Shown here: positions 52,935 through 61,292 of the stretch, in pieces
How the letters are laid out: every line of letters starts with the position of its first letter
Position numbering within the stretch: the stretch's first letter is position 1
Assembly (NCBI RefSeq): GCF_016820555.1
Contig: NZ_JADHDW010000003.1
Location: forward strand, 186,001 to 250,000
Length of the DNA: 64,000 nucleotides
DNA from: Bacillus sp. REN10
Lineage (GTDB): Bacteria > Bacillota > Bacilli > Bacillales > Domibacillaceae
Reading direction: 5' to 3'
Position numbers and translations under genes: made by a program
The notes under the pieces: generated by a model
Told to the model about the DNA's origin: nothing
The model's input: only the letters and a program-made list of their open reading frames with translations
Database searches by the model: none

Positions 52935-52949
52935 TTAACCACTGTTCAA
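52935..52949. promoter_or_regulatory. TetR operator candidate upstream of SDR gene
   Basis: TTAACCACTGTTCAA, complement TTGAACAGTGGTTAA, matches the motif upstream of the tetR gene (53557-53571) at 12 of 15 positions. Confidence 0.55.
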
Positions 52950-52965
52950 TAAAAGGGTAAAAAAA

Positions 52966-53538
52966 TTAGTTTGACTGGATTCCCTTTAATAAAAATTTCA
53001 CATGAGCATTCGCTAGCTCCGCTATATCCGTCATCGTTTGTCCGCTACGGCAGTACATCGTCACAAATCCATGAAGACTAAGAAACAATAGCCATGTTTC
53101 TTTTAAAGTGATCTGACCAGGATAAAGTTCCATAATCACAGATGCAAACCGCTCATAACTGACATCGGGTGCATTTTCTGTATAGTTTTTTAATTCTTCA
53201 TCTTTAATTAAAAACATAATTTCATAATCACTTTGATTGTTCATGCCATACTCGATAAAACCGAACAGTATTTTTTCTAGCTTTTCGTCTGAAGAAAGCG
53301 AAGAAGCCATAATCCCTTCAAGCACTTCATTCAGTTTAGAAAAATTAGCTTTTACTAAGGCAAAGAATAATTCTGCTTTGTTTTTAAAGTGATAATAAAT
53401 CGCCCCGTGACTGTAATTTAGCTTTTTCGCGATTTGTCGCATTGAAGTATGTTGGTAGCCATTCTCTACAAATAAATCTCTGGCGGCTTCCATAATCATT
53501 TCGCGTGTTAATTCATTCTCTACTGCTTTTCTTGGCAT
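52966..53538 (-). CDS. TetR/AcrR-family regulator of the SDR gene
   Basis: 190 residues. HTH reads MRQIAKKLNYSHGAIYYHFKNKAELF. The ligand domain is unknown. AAAGGAGAT precedes the ATG. The same 15-bp dyad occurs ahead of this gene and of the SDR gene 43 bp downstream, which suggests autoregulation and control of the SDR gene. Confidence 0.88.
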   Translation of the reverse strand: MPRKAVENELTREMIMEAARDLFVENGYQHTSMRQIAKKLNYSHGAIYYHFKNKAELFFALVKANFSKLNEVLEGIMASSLSSDEKLEKILFGFIEYGMNNQSDYEIMFLIKDEELKNYTENAPDVSYERFASVIMELYPGQITLKETWLLFLSLHGFVTMYCRSGQTMTDIAELANAHVKFLLKGIQSN

Positions 53539-53556
53539 CTATAGATCTCCTTTTTA

Positions 53557-53571
53557 TTGACCGTTGGTTAA
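53557..53571. promoter_or_regulatory. TetR operator candidate upstream of tetR
   Basis: TTGACCGTTGGTTAA is a dyad (TTRACC-N3-GGTTAA), 18 bp before the start codon, matching the site at 52935-52949. Confidence 0.55.
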
Positions 53572-53699
53572 TAAAAGTGTATACCATGATTTCGTATTCG
53601 TCAATCAGAAAGAATTGATTTGATTGACTCACCAAAAACGCCTCTAATCAGATTACATCTTCTTTTGTTGGATAGATGATTGTTAGTTTCTAAATAAAT

Positions 53700-53735
53700 A
53701 AGGCTGTCTCAAAAATATTTTGATGAGACAACCTT
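53700..53735. terminator. Hairpin with TGTCTCA/TGAGACA core
   Basis: Stem AGGCTGTCTCA with TGAGACAACCT (one bulge) and a 12-nt loop, at the end of the HPP gene. Same core as the 12361-12397 hairpin. Confidence 0.5.
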
Positions 53736-53787
53736 CCTTCGATGTTATTTAATTATCATTAAATTTTAATCAAAAATCCGTGGATGA

Positions 53788-54297
53788 TTATACCCAAAAA
53801 CTTGGATATTCTCGATTGCTTCGTAAATTATTGATAATTAATGCGAACAGGACGATCACGATTGAGCCAATTAGTACAGGGGTAATCAAATAAGTCCATT
53901 GTTGTTCACCCAACATCACGACGAGTGGGTTAGCCCCAGCTGGTGGGTGCGTTGTTTTCGTTATCATCATTACCGCAATGGCTAAGCCCACAGCTAAGCT
54001 AATTGCCCAAGGCTCATCTCCAAACATGTGGTAGGTAGCTAACCCGATAAAGGTTGCGATGAAATGGCCCCCAATTATATTGCGTGGTTGTGATAATGGC
54101 GCGTTCCAAACACTGAATGCCAGTACGCAACTTGCTCCAAATGGCGCCATTAGCCATTCAGTAGATGTGGTATTGGTTAAAAGAACTAAAGTAAAAATAG
54201 TGAGAAATCCGCCCATCAATCCTGTTGCTACATCTTTGCCGTGAACTTGCAGTGGACTTCTCCCTTTTCCTCTCATTTTATATAAATAACGTACCAA
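53788..54297 (-). CDS. HPP-family membrane protein
   Basis: 169 residues with four hydrophobic segments. The defining HPP motif is visible in THPPAGANPLV, with APFGASCVLAF and PLSQPRNIIGGH. Some HPP proteins of plastids and cyanobacteria carry nitrite; the bacterial ones are mostly uncharacterised. The start is uncertain: TTG at 54297 or ATG at 54276; the longer form agrees better with remembered relatives. Confidence 0.82.
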   Translation of the reverse strand: MVRYLYKMRGKGRSPLQVHGKDVATGLMGGFLTIFTLVLLTNTTSTEWLMAPFGASCVLAFSVWNAPLSQPRNIIGGHFIATFIGLATYHMFGDEPWAISLAVGLAIAVMMITKTTHPPAGANPLVVMLGEQQWTYLITPVLIGSIVIVLFALIINNLRSNREYPSFWV

Positions 54298-54333
54298 AAA
54301 TGAGGGGGTTTCTTCTTTTACAATGCGAATTCA

Positions 54334-54456
54334 TTACATCAAATATTTTCCAGAAAGCAATAAATCTTGACGTTGGCCACGTCTGACTAGTTCCGTGTTG
54401 ACTAAATCTATAGAGAGATTACCTGATATTAATGGGCATTTTTTTGTTTCATTCAT
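54334..54456 (-). pseudogene. N-terminal fragment of a CGNR/ABATE-domain protein
   Basis: 40 codons: MNETKKCPLISGNLSIDLVN, TELVRRGQRQDLLLSGKYLM then TAA. PLISGNLSLDLVNTE is the start of ABATE-domain regulators with a CGNR zinc finger, normally about 180 residues. AGGAGAC lies ahead of the ATG. Everything downstream is missing. Confidence 0.6.
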
Positions 54457-54591
54457 TAGCTCGTCTCCTATTTCTCATTGTCAGCTTATGATTAGCCTGT
54501 TGATTAAACAAGCACATCATTATTATACCTTGCTTTAATACGTTTCCATAATTTTTGCAGACAAAAACGGGACCAGTGGTAAGGTCCCGTT

Positions 54592-55023
54592 TCATGCTGA
54601 GAGTAATGCTTTAGCAATGCCAATAAAATATTCCGATTCACGAATGATATGGTTGATGACTGTTTTAGCGATAGGATTTTTTTGAACAGCGGCACTATTC
54701 TCTTTGATTTGTCGGCACAGTTCAATAAATTGTTCACTTTGCTTGAGGCAAAACTCAGTTAGTTTTAATACTTCTTGATATAAAACGGCAGGAATGTAAC
54801 TGGCTGAGCGGTTGAGTGCTTCAATCATACGGACAATTTTTTGATGAGTCTCTGATAAAGATGCCTCCCATTTCTTTAAGGCGTCCACATATTCCTTTTC
54901 TAAATCCGGCAATAGTTCGCGAATGACGACAGTATGTTCTTCTTCTTGATGTTTCCAAAACTCCGCTTCATCCAATATGCGCAGTGGCATTTGCGGCCCG
55001 TAATAAAATTGCATAAACGCCAT
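54592..55023 (-). CDS. DUF2935-like helical protein
   Basis: 143 residues, helical. ILDEAEFWKHQEEEHTVVIR with paired His and Glu residues recalls DUF2935, a family with hemerythrin-like metal-binding helices; a later HIIRESEYFIGI completes the pattern. Half the length of typical DUF2935 proteins (about 270), so it corresponds to a single repeat. The start is supported by a purine-rich stretch only. Metal binding is inferred. Confidence 0.7.
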   Translation of the reverse strand: MAFMQFYYGPQMPLRILDEAEFWKHQEEEHTVVIRELLPDLEKEYVDALKKWEASLSETHQKIVRMIEALNRSASYIPAVLYQEVLKLTEFCLKQSEQFIELCRQIKENSAAVQKNPIAKTVINHIIRESEYFIGIAKALLSA

Positions 55024-55167
55024 CCTTCCATCGCTTGTTTAGTACATGCTATGACTGCTGCTGAAGAAGTATGAATTTTTTCATAAATTTCCCCGTAAGC
55101 CTTGTCTGAATACTTTATGAAAAGGCGGTCAGACTAACAGAGAATACTGTTGAAAGGAGAAGGTGAC

Positions 55168-55335
55168 ATGAAGCAGAAAAAAGAGCATGGCATGGGATCT
55201 AGACTGATGAATCAAGAAGAAGCGATGAAAGCTGTACAGAAGGCAGACAACACCGATAACGCGATGGACATTACTCGAGAACAAATTAGCGATGTATATA
55301 ATGAAGGGACCATTGATCAAGCGCAAGAAAGTTGA
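55168..55335 (+). CDS. 55-residue polar protein, unknown
   Basis: MKQKKEHGMGSRLMNQEEAM, KAVQKADNTDNAMDITREQI, SDVYNEGTIDQAQES. GAAAGGAGAAGG precedes the ATG. It is followed by a strong terminator. No family recognised; composition is like small stress or spore proteins. Confidence 0.6.
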   Translation: MKQKKEHGMGSRLMNQEEAMKAVQKADNTDNAMDITREQISDVYNEGTIDQAQES

Positions 55336-55349
55336 ATGAGTGGCAGTTA

Positions 55350-55385
55350 GAATAAGAAAAGAGGCTATTCCCTCTTTTCTTATTC
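55350..55385 (+). terminator. Terminator after 55-residue gene
   Basis: 14-bp perfect stem (55350-55363 with 55372-55385), 8-nt loop, T-rich descending arm. The following stretch to 55720 shows no gene. Confidence 0.85.
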
Positions 55386-55720
55386 ACGGGAGAAATATTT
55401 TCATTTACCACATCAATTATTTCCCCGGCAAGCGCAGAATTTGACAAATACTTTTATAATTCGTAAATGGGTTTCTTTTGATATCGCCCATTCATTTCCT
55501 GTTGTCTTTTAAGGAAAATACCTTTTTCCACCACTTCATGTGCGCTATTTTTTTCATTATCTCACAATATAGTCAATATGTTTATGGCATTTAGTGGATC
55601 GCGTTTCCTTCCGTTGTGTTAGCGTATTTTCCATCGTGAGTGAACACTCCGATTCCCAAAACGATATTTTTGATCATAGTATGGTAAAATAAAGATAGCT
55701 TAGTAAGAAGGAGCGATTAG

Positions 55721-56365
55721 ATGGCAAATACGCATATATTTACTCGCGGTGAGGAAATTGCTAACTCCATTACTCATGGGGTCGGAGCGATCCTTAGTAT
55801 TGCCGCATTAACGTTATTATTAGTGTTTTCCATTCTTTTTGGGAACGTGTGGCATGTTGTTAGTTTTACGGTGTTTGGGATCACGATGCTTATGCTTTAT
55901 TTATCTTCAACATTAGTGCATAGTTTTCCTCAAGGAAAAGTAAAAGATTTATTTGAAGTGTTTGATCACTCGTCGATTTACTTTTTCATTGCTGGCACGT
56001 ACACACCTTTTCTGTTTTTGGCAGTAAAAGGAACGCTTGGCTGGACGTTGTTTGCTGTGGTATGGGGGTTAGCGATTGCCGGGACAGTATTTAAATGTTT
56101 TTTTGTGAAAAGGTTTTTGAAAACCTCGACTCTTTTATATGTGATTATGGGCTGGTTAATTGTATTTGCTTGGGATACATTGGTGCAAAATATTTCAACG
56201 ACTAGTTTAGCACTGCTCGTTACTGGAGGTATTTTATATACGTTGGGTGCCATTTTTTATGTATGGCGAGGTTTTAAGTTTCATCATATGGTGTGGCATT
56301 TATTTGTCCTCGCTGGAAGTGTTACTCACTTCTTTTCTGTGCTTTATTTATTGCCTAGCCACTAA
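55721..56365 (+). CDS. Hemolysin III / PAQR-family membrane protein (YqfA-like)
   Basis: 214 residues, seven hydrophobic segments. The start EEIANSITHGVGAILSI, FDHSSIYFFIAGTYTPF and the final MVWHLFVLAGSVTHFFSV contain the His, Asp and Ser of PAQR metal sites. Despite the name these are mostly not toxins. GAAGGAG precedes the ATG. Ends at a strong hairpin. Confidence 0.9.
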   Translation: MANTHIFTRGEEIANSITHGVGAILSIAALTLLLVFSILFGNVWHVVSFTVFGITMLMLYLSSTLVHSFPQGKVKDLFEVFDHSSIYFFIAGTYTPFLFLAVKGTLGWTLFAVVWGLAIAGTVFKCFFVKRFLKTSTLLYVIMGWLIVFAWDTLVQNISTTSLALLVTGGILYTLGAIFYVWRGFKFHHMVWHLFVLAGSVTHFFSVLYLLPSH

Positions 56366-56406
56366 AAAGGTTAGCTAGCTTTCATTTACGCTAGCTAACC
56401 TTTTTT
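56364..56406. terminator. Bidirectional terminator
   Basis: 15-bp stem (56364-56378 with 56391-56405) and T-run; between the hemolysin-III gene and the XRE-cupin gene, overlapping both stop codons. Confidence 0.9.
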
Positions 56407-56959
56407 ATTCCGAATAATAAATGACCACAAAAAAAGTTGTCATTTCCTCCGTCGTATTTTTATACAAATGCTTGTCCTTGGCTTGAAAATGCAAGGCCTC
56501 TCCTTTGTTCAAAGCATACTCTTCTGCATTTATTTCAATCTTTAAATTCCCTTCATTAACTAAAACATACTCTTCACAAAAAGGATTATGTTTGTCTGAC
56601 TCATGTGTATACCCTGGTTTTAGTTCTACAAAATATATTTCAAATTTTTTATCTGGATGAAAAGAAAACAAGGAGTAGACTAAATAATTACCTTGATCAT
56701 CAATCAGTGGCTGCAATTGTTCTTTTTTTATTTGAGTAATTTGTGTCTCTTCTTCTTTCATAAAAGCAGAAAACGAAACGTTGAGTCCGTTGGCTATTTT
56801 CCAAAGTGTCGTTACAGTAGGGTTCGTATTGCCTTTTTCGATTTGGGCAAGCATCGCTTTGCTGACGCCTGTTAGTTCTGCCGTTTTATCTAAGCTTAAG
56901 TCTCTCTTTTTCCGAATAGCTGCGAAATTTTTTCCAATCACCTGTTGTAGAGAATCCAT
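56405..56959 (-). CDS. XRE-family regulator with cupin domain
   Basis: 184 residues from the ATG at 56959, which follows GGAGGGGAT. Residues 1-60 are an XRE HTH (LSLDKTAELTGVSKAMLAQIEKG), residues ~100-184 a cupin with KPGYTHESDKHNPFCEEYVL. Such regulators commonly sit beside the genes they control; here azlCD is divergent, so control of branched-chain amino acid or related export is inferred. Confidence 0.88.
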   Translation of the reverse strand: MDSLQQVIGKNFAAIRKKRDLSLDKTAELTGVSKAMLAQIEKGNTNPTVTTLWKIANGLNVSFSAFMKEEETQITQIKKEQLQPLIDDQGNYLVYSLFSFHPDKKFEIYFVELKPGYTHESDKHNPFCEEYVLVNEGNLKIEINAEEYALNKGEALHFQAKDKHLYKNTTEEMTTFFVVIYYSE

Positions 56960-56981
56960 CGTATCCCCTCCATTTTGATTA

Positions 56982-57010
56982 TTGATGATTATAACACACA
57001 AATGTATAAT
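56982..57010 (+). promoter_or_regulatory. azlCD promoter
   Basis: TTGATG (56982-56987), 17-bp spacer, TATAAT (57005-57010), 22 bp before the azlC start. The spacer contains ATTATA, a -10-like sequence for the opposite strand, so the two promoters overlap. Confidence 0.6.
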
Positions 57011-57032
57011 ATATTAAACAAAAGGAGGGTTC

Positions 57033-57743
57033 ATGGTGGAGATCGCCCAAGAAGAAAGGTTAACTTTTATACAAGGAGTGAAAGATTGCGTTCCGACATT
57101 ATTAGGATACATAAGCATTGGCTTTGCTGCAGGAGTTGTAGGTGTTGCATCAGGGTTAAGTGTGTTGGAAATGGCCTTAATGTCCACGCTTGTTTATGCA
57201 GGGGCGGCACAATTTATTATTTGTGGCATGTTGGCGACAAATAGTCCCCCGTCGGCGATTATTTTTACCGCATTTATTGTGAACTTACGTCATTTTTTAT
57301 TAAGTGCGACGTTAGCTCCTCATTTTTCGCAATATTCTTTACTAAAAAACACAGGCATTGGAGCGCTTGTGACTGACGAGTCATTCGGTGTGGCCGCCAG
57401 CCGAATTTTCAGCTCGAAACCGGTCAATGACCGTTGGATGAATGGTCTGAACCTGACTGCTTATATTACATGGATTGCTGCTTGCGTCATTGGATCACTA
57501 CTTGGTAAATGGGTATCGGACCCAGAAAAATTCGGATTGGATTTTGCGTTGACGGCTATGTTTGTTGCTTTACTCGTGTTACAGCTCGATAGTTTAAAAC
57601 GTTCACAGTTAACACATTATTTATTTTTAATTTTGTCGATGGTTGTTTGCATGTATATTTTGTCTATTTTTCTATCCATTGATCTAGCTGTCATTTTATC
57701 TACTATTATTGTTGCAACGATTGGTGTGGTGACAAGTAAATGA
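57033..57743 (+). CDS. azlC: AzlC-family branched-chain amino acid export subunit
   Basis: 236 residues, about six hydrophobic segments. The N-terminal GVKDCVPTLLGYISIGFAAG and VYAGAAQFI segments are typical of AzlC, which with AzlD exports branched-chain amino acids or analogues. AAAGGAGGG precedes the ATG. Overlaps azlD by 4 nt. Confidence 0.9.
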   Translation: MVEIAQEERLTFIQGVKDCVPTLLGYISIGFAAGVVGVASGLSVLEMALMSTLVYAGAAQFIICGMLATNSPPSAIIFTAFIVNLRHFLLSATLAPHFSQYSLLKNTGIGALVTDESFGVAASRIFSSKPVNDRWMNGLNLTAYITWIAACVIGSLLGKWVSDPEKFGLDFALTAMFVALLVLQLDSLKRSQLTHYLFLILSMVVCMYILSIFLSIDLAVILSTIIVATIGVVTSK

Positions 57744-58066
57744 GCCTGAATGTAACTGTTTTACTCGTGATTATTGGTTGTGCGATCGTCACATTTATTC
57801 CTCGGGTAGCGCCTTTTTTAATTGTTAGAAATGTCAAGCTACCAGAGCCGGTGATGAAGTGGTTATCTTTTATTCCTGTTTGCATTTTAACGGCTCTTGT
57901 GGTTGGCAGTGTCATAGAAAGAGAACCTGGTCAGTTCCCTATTTTAAATATAGAAATACTGTTAGTGTTACTGCCAACTCTTATTCTTGCGATTTGGACA
58001 AAAAGTTTATTATTTACGGTGATTGCTGGGGTTGTCTTGATGGCTCTAGTTCGTACATTTATGTAA
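57740..58066 (+). CDS. azlD: AzlD-family transport subunit
   Basis: 108 residues, four hydrophobic segments. The start shows CAIVTFIPRVAPFLI, the conserved Arg-Pro region of AzlD. ATGA overlap with azlC. The next gene, an MFS transporter, begins 15 bp later and is likely in the same transcript. Confidence 0.88.
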   Translation: MSLNVTVLLVIIGCAIVTFIPRVAPFLIVRNVKLPEPVMKWLSFIPVCILTALVVGSVIEREPGQFPILNIEILLVLLPTLILAIWTKSLLFTVIAGVVLMALVRTFM

Positions 58067-58081
58067 AGGGGGTTCTGTCAA

Positions 58082-59380
58082 ATGATTGATTCACAAGCGG
58101 CAAACAGCAAGCCTACTTCGCTACAAAGCTACATAGATTCTCCCCAAATGCAAAAACAGCTATATCGACGGACATTAATAATTGTAGTGATGTCACAAAT
58201 TTTTGGAGGAGCAGGACTGGCAGCGGGTGTCACAGTCGGTGCCCTTCTTGCAGAAAGTATGCTTGATACAAACAGTTTAGCTGGAGTTCCGGCTGCACTG
58301 TTCACCCTTGGCTCAGCCTTAGCTGCCTGGCTAGTTGGGCGATTCTCTCAGCGCTATGGTCGCCGTTTTGGTCTTGCCACAGGATTTATCACTGGTGGAA
58401 TCGGAGCGATTGGGGTCGTGACAGCCGCTGCGTTTGATCAGATCTTTCTTCTGTTTGCTTCACTATTCATTTATGGTGCAGGTACAGCGACAAACCTGCA
58501 AGCACGTTACGCAGGTACAGATTTGGCTACGCCTACACAACGGGCCACTGCTATTAGTATCGCGATGGTCTCGACCACTTTTGGAGCGGTAGCTGGGCCC
58601 AACTTAGTAAGTATCATGGGAGAAGTGGCCACATTTATTGGCATTCCAGCGCTAGCCGGCCCGTTCATCTTAGCGGCCGTTGCCTTTATTTTAGCTGGGT
58701 TAGTGTTACTTATTTTTCTTCGCCCCGATCCGCTCATTGTAGCGCAAGCGCTTGCTGATGCGAAGGTTTCGGACAATAGTCAACTGTCAGAACAAAAGGC
58801 TGAAACAACAGCGATTCACAAACGAGGCATGGTAGTCGGAGCGACGATTATGATATTAACTCAAATTGTGATGGTCGCCATTATGACGATGACACCTATA
58901 CATATGAAACATCATGGTCATGGATTAAGTGAGGTAGGAATGGTGATTGGCATTCACATTGCAGCGATGTATCTCCCTTCTCTTGTGACAGGGTTTCTTG
59001 TCGATAAAGTTGGGCGAACCCTCATGGCAATTGCTTCTGGTGTCACTTTACTATCAGCTGGCGTACTGGCTGCTTTGGCCCCTGCTGATTCCATGTTCGG
59101 ACTGACGACTGCGCTGGCTCTGCTTGGAATTGGCTGGAATTTCGGCTTAATTAGCGGAACGGCACTTATCATCGATGCAACTCCCCCCTCTACTCGTGCA
59201 AAGACGCAAGGAACTGTTGATGTCTCGATCGCGTTAGCTGGGGCATCTGGTGGAGCAATGTCTGGGATGGTTGTTGCCCATTCCAGTTACGCTACTCTTT
59301 CCCTTGCTGGAGGGATCCTTGCGCTTCTCCTTGTGCCAGTAGTGGTTTGGTCGCGCAGAAAGGTCGATAAGGACGAATAA
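58082..59380 (+). CDS. MFS transporter
   Basis: 432 residues, twelve hydrophobic segments expected. Motif A-like LVGRFSQRYGRRFGL lies between helices 2 and 3 and VDKVGRT in the second half. A polar stretch at ~215-240 (AQALADAKVSDNSQLSEQ) is the central loop. AAAGGGGG precedes the ATG. Cotranscription with azlCD suggests a related efflux role, but the substrate is unknown. Confidence 0.85.
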   Translation: MIDSQAANSKPTSLQSYIDSPQMQKQLYRRTLIIVVMSQIFGGAGLAAGVTVGALLAESMLDTNSLAGVPAALFTLGSALAAWLVGRFSQRYGRRFGLATGFITGGIGAIGVVTAAAFDQIFLLFASLFIYGAGTATNLQARYAGTDLATPTQRATAISIAMVSTTFGAVAGPNLVSIMGEVATFIGIPALAGPFILAAVAFILAGLVLLIFLRPDPLIVAQALADAKVSDNSQLSEQKAETTAIHKRGMVVGATIMILTQIVMVAIMTMTPIHMKHHGHGLSEVGMVIGIHIAAMYLPSLVTGFLVDKVGRTLMAIASGVTLLSAGVLAALAPADSMFGLTTALALLGIGWNFGLISGTALIIDATPPSTRAKTQGTVDVSIALAGASGGAMSGMVVAHSSYATLSLAGGILALLLVPVVVWSRRKVDKDE

Positions 59381-59384
59381 TGCT

Positions 59385-59426
59385 AAAAAAACGAGGAAGA
59401 ACATATGGCGTTTTTCCTCGTTTTAA
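59385..59426. terminator. Bidirectional terminator
   Basis: Stem AAAACGAGGAA with TTCCTCGTTTT, 15-nt loop; serves the MFS gene and the convergent acetyltransferase. Confidence 0.82.
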
Positions 59427-59881
59427 AATGGTCGTTTCTTTTCAAAATGAGTTAAAAACAAGTGTTCATTCACTTTTCTCTCTTCAACTATTTGAAATCC
59501 ATGCTTCAGATAAAATCGCACGGCTGGTGTATTTTTAGAACCAGTTGATACGATTACCTTCTCAGCCTCTCTATTTCTTTCAATGATCGTAAGTAGCTTC
59601 TCTGCTATTCCTTTTCTAAAATGCTTTGGATGCACAAGTAAACGATGAATATCAATTATATTTTTTTCGGCTTTTTTTATAGAGATAGCCCCACAAAGTT
59701 CATTGTTTACAAAATAACCGAAGAAAGTTTCCCCGCATTGTTGCAACGTTTTCACAGTATCTTTTAAAGGAGGGAGCTCAAAAAAGCCGATGATTTCTGC
59801 CTCCACCTTATAAGAAAGAAGTTGAATTTTTAACACTTCCTCAGCAATTTTTTGGTTGGTAATATCAAGTTCTTTGATCAA
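59423..59881 (-). CDS. GNAT-family N-acetyltransferase
   Basis: 152 residues from the TTG at 59881, 6 nt after AGAAGGGA. The acetyl-CoA loop is HPKHFRKGIAEKLL, with a C-terminal NTPAVRFYLKHGF. The frame continues 48 codons upstream but without a ribosome site or matching domain. The substrate is not inferable. Confidence 0.82.
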   Translation of the reverse strand: MIKELDITNQKIAEEVLKIQLLSYKVEAEIIGFFELPPLKDTVKTLQQCGETFFGYFVNNELCGAISIKKAEKNIIDIHRLLVHPKHFRKGIAEKLLTIIERNREAEKVIVSTGSKNTPAVRFYLKHGFQIVEERKVNEHLFLTHFEKKRPF

Positions 59882-60021
59882 AGTGTTGTCCCTTCTTTCT
59901 ACAATTTCATATTTCTTATAGTATACTAATGAGGAAATATCTATAAAGTTTTTGAAGGAGGAAGTCTTTAATGATATTCCTAAGGATTTAATGTATTTTA
60001 TCTTTGGAATGTACAATATTA

Positions 60022-60588
60022 TCAATTCCTATTTAAATGATAGATTAGTTGTACTACGCCAGAAGAGAAAGTTTTTGTATTAACCATTTTCAAATTAATT
60101 CTCTGATTAATATCAATAAACATCGGTTTCCCTTCACCCAAAATAACAGGGTGAACAGATAATCTAAATTCATCCACAAGCCCTAAATTGATAAAAGTTG
60201 TTATAAGATTTGCTCCACCGTATAGCCAAATGTCTTTACCAGGCTGATTCTTTAATTTATTTACTTCTTCAAGAATATTATCATTTATGAATACCGCTTT
60301 ATCGTCTACCCCTTTTTGCATTTTGGAAAACACATATTTTTCTTTACTATGAATCAGATCCCACATTTCCTTGTCGCTATCAGGATCTTCAGTTTTCGGG
60401 ATATATTGTCCCCATTCATCGTAACTTTTTCTACCATATAAAATAGTATCAATTTGATTTAAGAAATTAATAAAACCCATCTCAGAGTCCATGATACACC
60501 AATCAACTTCACCGTTTTTCCCCTCAATTAAACCATCCAAAGTTACTGCTAAATCTAAAATTATTTTTCTTTGGTCTGCATTTTTCAT
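60022..60588 (-). CDS. Dihydrofolate reductase-fold protein (RibD C-terminal type, YyaP-like)
   Basis: 188 residues. LDLAVTLDGLIEGKNGEVDW at the start, an LYGRKSYDEWG segment and DIWLYGGANLITTFINLGLV identify the RibD C-terminal/DHFR-like family. AAAGGAGGA stands 7 nt before the ATG at 60588. Such proteins are usually called reductases; the substrate is unknown. Confidence 0.85.
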   Translation of the reverse strand: MKNADQRKIILDLAVTLDGLIEGKNGEVDWCIMDSEMGFINFLNQIDTILYGRKSYDEWGQYIPKTEDPDSDKEMWDLIHSKEKYVFSKMQKGVDDKAVFINDNILEEVNKLKNQPGKDIWLYGGANLITTFINLGLVDEFRLSVHPVILGEGKPMFIDINQRINLKMVNTKTFSSGVVQLIYHLNRN

Positions 60589-60884
60589 AATTTTTCCTCC
60601 TTTATTCAAATTGAGATGATCTGTGTCTATTAATGTAACCCAAATCGTTAATCATTAGCGAATAAATATAACGAGAAAAAGTAAAAGTGAAGATTCATTT
60701 TTCTTCCGGGACTCCTACATAAAAAGGAAATGTTGACTTCATCTCTATTCACCTAGCATGCTCATGTCTATAAGTAATATTAGTAAATCGGTAAGCATAA
60801 AACTCAGGTGTTTATGTCCGCTAGTACTTATTGCGAAATAAGTTCCATTCCTGCACAGACACCTAGTATAATATTTAGATGGGT

Positions 60885-60993
60885 AGTTATGCGTGCTGAT
60901 AGGCTTATTTCCATTTTACTTCTGCTGCAACAAAAGGGAAATTGACAACCAGAAAATTAGCCAAGGAATTAGAGGTAGCGTTCAAAGAATAAA
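60885..60993 (+). pseudogene. HTH N-terminal fragment of a WYL/YafY-type regulator
   Basis: From ATG at about 60889 the frame reads MRADRLISILLLLQQKGN and stops; in the next phase it continues KGKLTTRKLAKELEV and stops at about 60992. Together this is the start of a YafY-type regulator (RxDRLxxIxxLLQxxGxxTxxxLAxxLEV). The rest of the gene, about 250 residues, is missing. Frameshift and truncation mark it as dead. Confidence 0.6.
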
Positions 60994-61025
60994 GTTCACT
61001 GGACGATTTGTACAAATTTTAGTTT

Positions 61026-61190
61026 CTATTTTATTTCATAATTCAACCAAACGGCTTTTTTTGCTCCCATTTTGTCATATAATGCTTGGGCTATTACATT
61101 ATCATGTGCCGTTTCCCAAGCCATATGGGAATAATCGTTTTCTCGCATGTGAGAAAGGCAAGTTTCGAATAACTTTTCACCGATTTAAAA
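61026..61190 (-). pseudogene. C-terminal fragment of a GNAT acetyltransferase
   Basis: The minus strand reads GEKLFETCLSHMRENDYSHM, AWETAHDNVIAQALYDKMGA and KKAVWLNYEIK then TAG (61026-61028). The DNxxAQALYDKMGA stretch is the end of a GNAT domain. A stop codon precedes GEKLF, so the acetyl-CoA-binding half is gone. Confidence 0.6.
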
Positions 61191-61253
61191 AAGATTTTTT
61201 ATACAAAAGCGAATAATTTATTCATTAGTAAATAAATGTGAAAAGAAATGAAA

Positions 61254-61286
61254 AAACAGGAGAATTTCAGTGTATATCTCCTGTTT
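61254..61286 (-). terminator. Terminator of Fsr-like MFS gene
   Basis: Stem AAACAGGAGA with TCTCCTGTTT; read on the minus strand it is followed by TTTTTTCA. Confidence 0.82.
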
Positions 61287-61292
61287 CTTCAC

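Noticed and set aside
54504-54737. Overlapping frame inside the DUF2935-like gene
   Set aside because: It lies mainly within a better supported gene on the same strand in another phase and has no ribosome site.
55441-55460. TTGACA and TATAAT close together
   Set aside because: Only 8 bp separate the hexamers, far too short for a sigma-A promoter.
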